Shown here: piece after piece, positions 6,347 through 12,389 of the stretch
How positions within the stretch are numbered: position 1 is the stretch's first letter
How the letters are laid out: each line of letters starts with the position of its first letter
Origin: Actinomycetota bacterium
GTDB taxonomy: Bacteria; Desulfobacterota; Deferrimicrobia; Deferrimicrobiales; Deferrimicrobiaceae
Assembly (NCBI GenBank): GCA_016844415.1
Contig: JAENIX010000007.1
Span: 1 to 12,389 of the forward strand
DNA: 12,389 nt
Direction: 5' to 3'
Translations under genes and position numbers: made by a program
Notes under the pieces: generated by a model
What the model saw: only the letters and a program-made list of their open reading frames with translations
Told to the model about the DNA's origin: nothing
Database searches by the model: none

Positions 6347-8239
6347 ATGTTTCGCCGCGGGATTGGGGCCGCGGCGCTCTTCATTCTCATCAATTCTACT
6401 CCGTTGATGTTTCCATCCGCCGCAGGGGCGAAGGATCTTTTCCCCGGGTATCCTGTCGCCGTAAGGGCCCAGGCGGAAAAGGTGTTGGCCGTCGCAGGTC
6501 CGGGGAAAGAGGACGATCTTAAGAAAGAGGTCCGAACGCTACGTATCCGGATGCACGGCATGGGGATCCTTTCCATGAACGCCCTCCCGGATCTGTTGTT
6601 TCAACGGGCGTTGCGGGAAGGCTGGAAGGGTGCGGCGACCCCCGTCCTCCGGATCGTCAGTGAGATTTCCCCTTTCTCGGTGCCGATGTGGGCATGGCTG
6701 GTAAAGGAAGATGTTCTTTCGGGCAGGGTTTCGGATCTTATTCAGGATATCGGAGGATTGGCGGGCGCCCTCCGCCGTTTCAGCCCGGCGCAATTGGGGT
6801 ACGCCTCGTGGTTTCTATCCTTTCTGTCCGCGGCGGCATGCTGGTTCATCCTGTGGGGCTCGGCCGCCCTTTTCCTGCGGGCCCGCCCTTCACTGGAGGG
6901 GGACATCCAGCGTATTCTTAAGATACCCGGGCGGGATTATCTTGCGCCCGTGATGGTTGCCCTGGTCTTCCTGCTTCCCATCATGGCTGGGCTGGGGCTC
7001 GCGGTGGTTTCCAGCATTTGGCTGCTGTTTTCCGTCGCCTATCTGCGGCGCGGCGAGCTGGTCGTGATGACTGCCGTTGTCCTGGTCCTCGTCTGCATGC
7101 TGCCGGGAGGGGGGATCCTCCACTCCCTGAACATTTTCGCCGCCGAAAACGTAGGTGGGTGGAGCGGAGGCGAGGGGACGATCTCCCCCGGGAAAGGGAA
7201 GGAGACATCGACTGGCCGGAAGGGATATCCGGCGATTCCGGAGAACTGGATGCAACGGTTCGCGACGGCGCGCCAGGAGATGCAGTCTGGCGAAGTCGAG
7301 GCCGCTGAAAAAAGGTGGACGCTTCTCCTTGAGGAAGGAAGAGAGATTCCGGAGGTGTTGAACAACCGCGGGATCGTCCGCGCCCAGCAGGGGAGTATGA
7401 AGGAGGCGCTGGCCGATTTCGAATCCGCCGCGGGGAAAAGCCCCGAGGACCCTTCCGCTTTATGGAACGCATATCTGCTTCACCTCCAGATGCTCAACCT
7501 GGATCGCGTCCAGCAGATACAGCCGGAAGCATGGACCCGGATCCGCAAGATGTACCCATTCCGGTTCAGGCCGGACGATATGGAGCAGGGCGAGTGGATA
7601 GCATCCCCCATGCCATCGCGGGAAATCTGGAGTGCGGTCTTCCGGTTGAGGGAAGACTGGATCAGGGATGCGGGGGAGAGCGACTTCTTCCTGACGTTCT
7701 TCCGCCCTCTGACCGCGCCAGGGGTCGTCGCATTCCTCGCCGTGGTATGGCTTTCCTCCGGCGCGTGGAACCTGTTGTCGCGGAAACTGTGGATCCACAG
7801 CACCTGCAGGTCGTGCGGCGGCCGGGCACTCGTGGTTCGGAGCAGGGAAGTATCCGATATATGCGCGGCCTGCCGGGCGAAGATCGGCGGGGGTTCCCGG
7901 CTGGGGCATGAACGGACCAGGAGGATCCAGGGGATCGTCGGCCACCGAAGGTTCGTGATGGCGGCGTCCCTGGCTGTTCCGGGCGTGGGGGCGCTGTGGT
8001 CCGGAAAAGTTATCCGGACGCTTCTCTACGGGATCGTGCTTTCCCTTTCTCTCGCAGCCGTCAGTTGCTCTCTCGGCGGCGGGCGGGTGGGCGGCCCGAT
8101 CATCGCGGAGCTTCAAAGGATCGTATTGTGGCTGGCGATCGCTCTGACAGCCCTGTTCTGGGCGGGCGGAGCGGCGTGGGGGATACGTTCGTTCACGATC
8201 CTTCAGCGGAACCAGAATGTCGCGGGAGAGCGGGTGTAG
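6320..8239 (+). CDS. Multi-spanning membrane protein with TPR and CxxC zinc ribbon, function unknown
   Basis: I do not recognise a characterised family for this 639-residue protein. It begins with a signal-like segment (RRGIGAAALFILINSTPLMFP, with AGA before KDLFPG). An extracytoplasmic-looking region of about 125 residues follows. Hydrophobic helices lie at about 164-186, 208-240 and 246-262. A soluble part (about 265-465) contains at least one clear tetratricopeptide unit (344-377, LNNRGIVRAQQGSMKEALADF). Another helix is at 467-485. A zinc ribbon (C496, C499, C515, C518) comes next, then three C-terminal hydrophobic segments starting with PGVGALWSGK, a motif like small PGxGxxYxGK membrane modules. 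The start may be Met1 (6320), Met4 or Met10 (6347). It is first in the operon leading to phoH-HD-ybeY; the next gene starts 3 nt after its stop. A membrane scaffold or assembly role is only a guess. Confidence 0.75.
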   Translation: MSLMNRGVPMFRRGIGAAALFILINSTPLMFPSAAGAKDLFPGYPVAVRAQAEKVLAVAGPGKEDDLKKEVRTLRIRMHGMGILSMNALPDLLFQRALREGWKGAATPVLRIVSEISPFSVPMWAWLVKEDVLSGRVSDLIQDIGGLAGALRRFSPAQLGYASWFLSFLSAAACWFILWGSAALFLRARPSLEGDIQRILKIPGRDYLAPVMVALVFLLPIMAGLGLAVVSSIWLLFSVAYLRRGELVVMTAVVLVLVCMLPGGGILHSLNIFAAENVGGWSGGEGTISPGKGKETSTGRKGYPAIPENWMQRFATARQEMQSGEVEAAEKRWTLLLEEGREIPEVLNNRGIVRAQQGSMKEALADFESAAGKSPEDPSALWNAYLLHLQMLNLDRVQQIQPEAWTRIRKMYPFRFRPDDMEQGEWIASPMPSREIWSAVFRLREDWIRDAGESDFFLTFFRPLTAPGVVAFLAVVWLSSGAWNLLSRKLWIHSTCRSCGGRALVVRSREVSDICAACRAKIGGGSRLGHERTRRIQGIVGHRRFVMAASLAVPGVGALWSGKVIRTLLYGIVLSLSLAAVSCSLGGGRVGGPIIAELQRIVLWLAIALTALFWAGGAAWGIRSFTILQRNQNVAGERV

Positions 8240-8242
8240 GGA

Positions 8243-9127
8243 ATGCAGGGAAAGATAAGCGACTTCAGCATCCCGGACATATTCCAGCTTGTCGCCACCC
8301 AGGGGAAGAGCGGATCGCTCACTATCCGCGGATACGATATTGAAACGGTGTTCATGTTCTCGGAAGGGATGATCGTCGACGTGCAGACCGACCGGCGCGC
8401 TCCTTCGGGGATGCTCGGAGCCATGCTGGTGGACGCAGGGCTTCTCACCGGGGAGCAGCTCCGCCGGTTCCTCGATGCCCAGGAAAAAGGCGGCAAGAAG
8501 CTGGGCGAAGCTCTCATGGAAAAGAGCATGATCTCCGGGGATACGCTGGCCAGGTACCTTTCCCTCCAGATCAAGGAGAGCCTCTTCGAAACCTTGAAGC
8601 TCCAGGAGGGCGACTACCGTTTCCAGGGTTTCTCGGTGCGACCCCCGGCCTGGATGTCGACCCCCGTTCGCGCCGACGTCCTGATGATGGAGGGGATGCA
8701 GTTCATCGACGAATACCGGACCTACCGGGCGAAATTCCCCCCCGGCGATTTCCGCGCTGTCAGGAAACCGGGGGAAAAAGCGGATACGGCCGCCATCTCC
8801 GATATGGAGCGGCGGGTCTGGATGGCGCTCGATTTTTCGGCGGAGCCGCAACGGATCTTCCGGAAGGCCTGTCTTACATGGTTCGAGGGGATCAAGGCGC
8901 TGTTCTCGCTTCTGGACCGCGGCCTGGTGGAGATAGCGAGCTCGGAGGAGAAGCGAGTCGAGCCCGGACGGGCGATACGGGAGGAGAACGAGAGGAACCT
9001 GAAGATCGGGTATCTGAGGGCGGCGGTCTGGGCCGTTGCGGCCGCCGTGGCAGCCGCCTGGATCTACTCGCTCCTTCTTTCCCCGGACGCGACGGGCGCT
9101 TTCGCGAAGTGGGTCAGGTTCTTCTGA
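8243..9127 (+). CDS. DUF4388 (PATAN-type) protein with a C-terminal membrane anchor
   Basis: The N-terminal 50 residues (GKISDFSIPDIFQLVATQGKSGSLTIRG..., then VFMFSEGMIVDVQTD) match the DUF4388/PATAN pattern common in Deltaproteobacteria and linked to signal-transduction proteins. Residues about 56-128 resemble the N-terminal domain of type II secretion ATPases (MshEN/GSPII_E_N): GMLGAMLVDAGLLTGEQL, then KKLGEALMEKSMISGDTLARYL. Residues about 195-245 look like a winged-helix-type segment ending LLDRGLVEI. One hydrophobic helix at 260-279 with a short tail suggests tail anchoring with the bulk in the cytoplasm. No catalytic motif is seen. It begins 3 nt after the TPR membrane gene and ends 21 nt before phoH, so it is surely co-transcribed. 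The family is assigned from pattern memory; the role, perhaps a docking platform for the membrane TPR protein, is inference. Confidence 0.8.
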   Translation: MQGKISDFSIPDIFQLVATQGKSGSLTIRGYDIETVFMFSEGMIVDVQTDRRAPSGMLGAMLVDAGLLTGEQLRRFLDAQEKGGKKLGEALMEKSMISGDTLARYLSLQIKESLFETLKLQEGDYRFQGFSVRPPAWMSTPVRADVLMMEGMQFIDEYRTYRAKFPPGDFRAVRKPGEKADTAAISDMERRVWMALDFSAEPQRIFRKACLTWFEGIKALFSLLDRGLVEIASSEEKRVEPGRAIREENERNLKIGYLRAAVWAVAAAVAAAWIYSLLLSPDATGAFAKWVRFF

Positions 9128-9148
9128 AAAGGAACGTGCGGGAGGCGG

Positions 9149-10117
9149 ATGGAAACCATGGATAGCGGCAGGAATGAGATGCGGTTCGACGATGTCAAGG
9201 TGCTGCCGGACCTCTTCGGAAGGCACGACGAGCACCTGAAGGTCATGGAGCTCGCGCTTGGCGTTTCAATCCACCCGAAGGGGAACGAGGCGGTGGTGAC
9301 CGGAGATCCTCTCCAGGTGGAGCTGGCGGTCAAGGTCATCACGGGGCTTTACCGCGTCCTTCGCAAGGGGATACCTGTCACCTCCAGCGACGTGGCCTCC
9401 GCCATAAGAATCGTCAAGTCGGACAGGAACGCCGATGTCGCCACGGTTTTCCAGGACGTGGTGTTCATGTCATCCCGAAGCAAGATCATCACGCCGAAGA
9501 GCGTCGCGCAGAAGAGGTACCTCGACGCCATACGGGAAAACGACATCGTCTTCGGCGTGGGGCCCGCGGGCACGGGCAAGACGTTTCTGGCTATGGTGAT
9601 GGCCGTCAGTTTCCTCATGCGGAAAGAGGTCAAGAGGATCATCCTTACCCGTCCCGCCGTCGAAGCGGGGGAGAAGCTTGGTTTTCTGCCCGGAGACATG
9701 GCGGAGAAAGTGAACCCGTACCTTCGCCCGCTGCACGATGCCCTCTATACGATGCTCGAGTACGAGCAGGCGGCGAAGCTCATGGAGCGCGGGTCGATCG
9801 AAGTGGCCCCGCTCGCTTTCATGCGCGGCCGGACGCTGAACGATTCGTTCGTGGTGCTCGACGAGGCGCAGAACACGACTTCCGAGCAGATGAAGATGTT
9901 CCTCACGAGGATAGGCTTCAGCTCCAAGGCGGTGATCACGGGCGATATAACGCAGACCGATCTGCCGTCGGGTCGAGTTTCCGGCCTGAACGAGGCGTTG
10001 TCCATCCTCGCAGGCGTCGGGGGGATCCGGTTCTGCCACTTCACGGAGATCGACGTGGTGCGCCATCCGATCGTCCAGGAAATCATAAAGGCATATGAGA
10101 GATACGAGAAACGGTGA
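9149..10117 (+). CDS. phoH: PhoH-family ATPase (YbeZ-like)
   Basis: This is a cytoplasmic P-loop ATPase of the PhoH/YbeZ class, which is functionally tied to the RNase YbeY and RNA metabolism. The 322 residues fit the family. An N-terminal KH-like region (HLKVMELALGVSIHPKGNEAVVTGD) precedes the ATPase. Walker A is GPAGTGKT at 138-145 and Walker B is VVLDEAQN at 235-242. Also present are the family blocks TRPAVEAGEKLGFLPGD, FMRGRTLN and ITGDITQTDLP. ATG at 9149 or at 9158 (Met4) could be used: GGGAGG at 9140-9145 lies 3 nt before the first and 12 nt before the second. It sits between the DUF4388 gene and the HD phosphodiesterase, with ybeY two genes on. This arrangement recurs from Firmicutes to Deltaproteobacteria. 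Confidence 0.95.
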   Translation: METMDSGRNEMRFDDVKVLPDLFGRHDEHLKVMELALGVSIHPKGNEAVVTGDPLQVELAVKVITGLYRVLRKGIPVTSSDVASAIRIVKSDRNADVATVFQDVVFMSSRSKIITPKSVAQKRYLDAIRENDIVFGVGPAGTGKTFLAMVMAVSFLMRKEVKRIILTRPAVEAGEKLGFLPGDMAEKVNPYLRPLHDALYTMLEYEQAAKLMERGSIEVAPLAFMRGRTLNDSFVVLDEAQNTTSEQMKMFLTRIGFSSKAVITGDITQTDLPSGRVSGLNEALSILAGVGGIRFCHFTEIDVVRHPIVQEIIKAYERYEKR

Positions 10118-10124
10118 TAGCGAC

Positions 10125-11618
10125 ATGCGGCCCCGGGAGGCCGCGAACGGACGGCGAGGGCTTCTCCTGCGGGAAACCTTCATAGGGCTGGTCTCGGCCG
10201 CGGTTTTCGTCGTCCTGTTCTATCTCTGGGGCGAGGAGATGTTCCCTGGAACCGCGGGACGGATGGGCGGCATCTTCCCGTTCGTCGGCGCGGTGGCGCT
10301 GACGCTTGCGGTGGCCCTGTTTCTCACGGAATGGTTCGGGTTCGCGCGCCGGGAGGTGAGCAAGGTCCGCCTTGCGGCGAGGGATTTTCTCTTCCTCTGC
10401 CTGCTCTCCCTGATTCTCATGTTCCTTGCGAAGGGTGTCGTGGAGGTGCTCCCGTCCGTCCCGAACATCAACAGGGCCATGCCTGCGCGTCTTTACGTGT
10501 ATCTGATACCGCTGCCTGCCTTCGCCATGATCGTGCGGATACTTCTGAATTCCGAGGTCGCGATAATCTTCACGGTCGCTGCGTCGGTGCTCTCCGCCGC
10601 CGCAGCCGGGGGAAGATGGCCCGCCCTCCTGTTCCTGCTGCTGTCGGGAACGGCGGGCGCCTCGCGGTCCGGAAGGATCCAGGACCGGTACAGGATGCTC
10701 ATGGTCGGCGTCCTCGCGTCTCCGATATGCGCGGCCGGGGCCATCGCCCTGGAGCTTGCGTTCCACGGGTCTGCGGGAATCATGTGGGCGGGCATCTTCG
10801 CCGGGATAAACGTGCTTGCCGCGGGGCCGATCGCGCTGGCCCTCCTGCCGGTGGCGGAATACGCCTTCGGCTACGCGAGCGATATCCGTCTTATGGAACT
10901 CGCCGGCACGGGCCACCCGCTTCTCAAGCGGCTTATGATCGAGGCCCCGGGGACATTCCACCACAGCGTCGTCGTGGGCACGCTAGCGGAGTCGGGCGCC
11001 TCCACGATCCACGCCAATCCTTTGCTGTGCCGCGTGGCGGCCCTGTTCCACGACGTGGGGAAGGTGACCAAGCCGCAATATTTTTCCGAGAACCAGGCCG
11101 GGTTCGAGAACGTTCACGACGCGCTTTCGCCGGGGATGAGCAGGGTGGTCATCATCTCGCACGTCAAGGAGGGCTTGCGGCTTGCCAAGGAGCACCGCCT
11201 GGGCGACCGGATCGCGGAGATCATCGCGCAGCACCACGGGACCAGTTTCCTGTACTTTTTCCTCGACAAGGCGCAGCCGCAGATCCAGGAGCGCCGGGAT
11301 TCCGAGGAGACCTTCAGGTATCCCGGCCCCCGGCCCAGGACGCGCGAGGCGGCGATAATCATGCTGGCCGATTCCGTGGAAGCGGCCTCCCGCAGCCTGA
11401 AGGACCCCTCGCAGGCCGAGCTCGACGAGAGCGTCATGCGGATCGTGAACCGCGCCTACATGGACGGCCAGCTGAACGAGTGCGACATGACGTGCGACAT
11501 GACTCTGCGCGACCTTCACGCCGTGAGCCAGGCGTTCATGAAGGTCCTTTCCGCCGTGCTGCACGCCCGCGTCGATTACCCGGAGAGCGGGAAAGGCCCG
11601 TTGAGCCAGGTCCCTTGA
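10125..11618 (+). CDS. Membrane HD-domain phosphodiesterase, PgpH/YqfF (7TM-HD) type, lacking the large extracytoplasmic domain
   Basis: Family members with this architecture (PgpH) hydrolyse cyclic di-AMP. Positions below are numbered from the upstream ATG at 10095. About seven hydrophobic helices (roughly 24-240) precede a cytoplasmic HD domain that retains all expected metal ligands: FHH (288-290), HD in LFHDVGK (319-320), H356 (ISHVKEG), H380/H381 (QHHGTSFLYFF) and D426 (LADSVEAASRS). Typical PgpH proteins are 700 residues or more, with a large 7TMR-HDED domain between TM1 and TM2. Here that loop is only about 12-15 residues, giving 507. The ATG at 10095 overlaps phoH by 23 bp. I prefer Met11 (10125), 6 nt after GGTGAT, which can pair with the 16S 3' end. 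The stop overlaps the ybeY start as TTGA. The substrate (c-di-AMP) is inferred from the family. Confidence 0.85.
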   Translation: MRPREAANGRRGLLLRETFIGLVSAAVFVVLFYLWGEEMFPGTAGRMGGIFPFVGAVALTLAVALFLTEWFGFARREVSKVRLAARDFLFLCLLSLILMFLAKGVVEVLPSVPNINRAMPARLYVYLIPLPAFAMIVRILLNSEVAIIFTVAASVLSAAAAGGRWPALLFLLLSGTAGASRSGRIQDRYRMLMVGVLASPICAAGAIALELAFHGSAGIMWAGIFAGINVLAAGPIALALLPVAEYAFGYASDIRLMELAGTGHPLLKRLMIEAPGTFHHSVVVGTLAESGASTIHANPLLCRVAALFHDVGKVTKPQYFSENQAGFENVHDALSPGMSRVVIISHVKEGLRLAKEHRLGDRIAEIIAQHHGTSFLYFFLDKAQPQIQERRDSEETFRYPGPRPRTREAAIIMLADSVEAASRSLKDPSQAELDESVMRIVNRAYMDGQLNECDMTCDMTLRDLHAVSQAFMKVLSAVLHARVDYPESGKGPLSQVP

Positions 11619-12106
11619 TTTCCGCGACCTTGTTCCGGATCAGCATCCGGCAGCACCCCAGGCCGGCCCCGTTCCATGGAGGGCGGCTCCGCGTCCTGGT
11701 CCGTAGGACGCTTTCCTCGATCGCTCCCGCGTCGGCGGACATCCGGATCCTCGTGGTCGACGACCTCGAAATGAAAAAATGGAACAGTGAATTCCTCGGA
11801 CGTCGCCGGACCACCAACGTCATATCCTTTCCGGAAGAAGACCCACCGGGCGCGGTACCCGGGAAGCAGGCACATCGCTCTATGCTGGCCGGCGACATCC
11901 TCATCTCCGCGCCCACCTGCCTTCGTCAAACGGCCGGATGGCCCGGATCCCCGGAAGAGAGGGTCCTGTATTTCATAATTCACGGGATCCTCCATCTTGC
12001 GGGATACGACCACGAGCGCGGCGCGACGGATGCGCGGCGGATGCGCGCGGCCGAAGATAAGCTGTACCGCTCCGTCCTGGGCGTAAATAAAGCGCGAGGA
12101 AAATGA
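11615..12106 (+). CDS. ybeY: Endoribonuclease YbeY (rRNA maturation factor)
   Basis: YbeY is a zinc-dependent endoribonuclease involved in 16S rRNA 3'-end processing and ribosome quality control. The family signature HGILHLAGYDH gives the three zinc histidines H123, H127 and H133. Upstream are the family blocks DLEMKKWNSEFLGRRRTTNVISF and GDILIS. From the TTG at 11615 the protein has 163 residues, normal for the family (150-170), and starts with the expected SATLFRISIRQ strand. The TTGA overlaps the stop of the HD gene. A second TTG at 11630 is possible. The frame stays open far upstream (to 10331), but that part lies over the HD gene and is a shadow. The pairing with phoH upstream agrees with the known YbeY-YbeZ partnership. 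Confidence 0.95.
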   Translation: MISATLFRISIRQHPRPAPFHGGRLRVLVRRTLSSIAPASADIRILVVDDLEMKKWNSEFLGRRRTTNVISFPEEDPPGAVPGKQAHRSMLAGDILISAPTCLRQTAGWPGSPEERVLYFIIHGILHLAGYDHERGATDARRMRAAEDKLYRSVLGVNKARGK

Positions 12107-12296
12107 GGACCAAGTTCTCCATGTAACTAATGCGCTAACGGGGACGCAGGGCGTAGCGGGGGGCTTCCACGGAGCGGCGTATGGAGCGAAGGGATAAATT
12201 GCGTCGAAGCGGAATCCGCAGTGAGCGGGCGAAGGTCGCGAACGTAGCTCCGGGGAAGTCCCCCCGCGAGCCCGTAGTCCTGAGCGGGATGACGCC
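12107..12296 (+). ncRNA. Candidate structured RNA or palindromic element in a 190-bp non-coding gap
   Basis: No coding frame is convincing here. The centre is a long interrupted inverted repeat. GGAC (12142-12145) pairs with GTCC (12277-12280). GGGC (12149-12152) pairs with GCCC (12270-12273). GCGGGGGG (12156-12163) pairs with CCCCCCGC (12260-12267). CTTCC (12164-12168) pairs with GGAAG (12254-12258). CGGAGC (12170-12175) pairs with GCTCCG (12247-12252). That is 27 base pairs broken only by small internal loops, one A/G mismatch and one bulged T. The 71-nt apical part holds a small palindrome (GCGGAATCCGC, 12209-12219) and a GCGAAGG motif repeated at 12186 and 12229. The element ends 16 nt before the next ATG. 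It could be a small RNA, a 5'-UTR regulator of the next gene, or a DNA palindrome of the REP/MITE kind. I match it to no known family. Confidence 0.5.
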
Positions 12297-12389
12297 ATGA
12301 AGGTGGACATCGAGCGGCAGATCCAGCAGTCGGCGGAGGAGACCGCGGGGAAGATCCGCGACCTGCTCGCCGCCCGGAAGGTATTCTCC
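12297..12389 (+). CDS. Start of an unidentified protein, cut by the window end
   Basis: An open frame begins with ATG at 12297 and runs without a stop to the window edge, giving 31 residues: MKVDIERQIQQSAEETAGK then IRDLLAARKVFS. The segment is strongly helical and charged, as in the N-terminal helix of many cytoplasmic proteins; it is too short to name. A weak purine-rich GAGCGGGAT (12282-12290) precedes it. It lies in the same direction as the phoH-HD-ybeY genes, but the 190-bp structured gap suggests it may have its own transcript or leader control. Codon use (GC-rich third positions) matches the neighbours. Confidence 0.5.
   Translation, partial: MKVDIERQIQQSAEETAGKIRDLLAARKVFS

Noticed and set aside
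7460..9235. 591-codon open frame on the - strand opposite the TPR and DUF4388 genes
   Set aside because: It spans two well-formed genes and their junction. Its composition is typical of an antisense shadow in high-GC DNA, and no motif is seen.
10331..11614. Upstream extension of the ybeY frame over the HD phosphodiesterase
   Set aside because: The HD gene's frame carries all catalytic ligands and membrane helices. YbeY proteins are about 155-165 residues, which matches a start at 11615.
12107..12296. Known RNA families considered for the structured gap: 6S RNA, SRP RNA, tmRNA, tRNA, c-di-GMP riboswitch, ydaO c-di-AMP riboswitch
   Set aside because: I see no SRP GGAAGCAGC-type loop, no T-loop or CCA end, no large central bubble flanked by 6S-like motifs, and no GEMM or ydaO core motifs in order. 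The location near a PgpH-like gene made ydaO tempting, but the conserved blocks do not line up.
1..12389. Mobile elements, prophage, toxin-antitoxin, restriction or CRISPR systems
   Set aside because: No transposase, integrase, repeat-spacer array or defence domain was found. All long genes are core housekeeping or membrane/signalling proteins with uniform GC-rich codon use.

Overview
The window is a gene-dense (about 60-65% GC by eye), gap-poor stretch of chromosomal core DNA from a diderm, Gram-negative bacterium. An LptE-type LPS-assembly lipoprotein implies an outer membrane. The nusB-leuS-lptE-holA-rpsT order, a DUF4388/PATAN-type protein, and a PhoH/7TM-HD phosphodiesterase/YbeY run all fit the old Deltaproteobacteria (Desulfuromonadia/Geobacter-like or a related Desulfobacterota lineage). 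That placement is inferred from gene content and from memory of related genomes, not from a search. I see no mobile element, CRISPR array, rRNA or tRNA gene.

Region 1 (2-4471, + strand) reads as one operon: nusB, leuS, lptE, holA. The genes abut or overlap by stop/start fusions (ATGA at nusB/leuS, GTGA at lptE/holA), so translational coupling is likely. rpsT (4482-4745, - strand) converges on holA with a 10-bp gap. It starts with TTG, as E. coli rpsT does. Across a 69-bp divergent spacer lies an O6-alkylguanine-DNA alkyltransferase gene (4815-5411, +). A 104-bp convergent spacer (5412-5515) separates it from mazG (5516-6319, -) and holds a tight cluster of DnaA-box-like TCCACA motifs.

Region 2 (about 6320-12106, + strand) is a second operon, divergent from mazG. 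Two poorly characterised genes come first: a multi-spanning membrane protein with a TPR and a four-cysteine zinc ribbon, and a tail-anchored DUF4388 protein. They are followed by a widespread trio: phoH (ybeZ-like ATPase), a membrane HD-domain phosphodiesterase of the PgpH/YqfF type, and ybeY (endoribonuclease/rRNA maturation). The HD protein keeps every catalytic metal ligand but has only a short loop where the family normally carries a large extracytoplasmic sensor domain.

Region 3 (12107-12389) begins with a 190-bp non-coding stretch dominated by a long interrupted inverted repeat (12142-12280). It could fold as an RNA rod of about 139 nt. It sits directly before the start of a new reading frame (12297 onward) that is cut by the window edge. 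This structured element is the most striking unexplained signal here. The novel membrane TPR/DUF4388 pair ahead of phoH is the most interesting protein-level signal.
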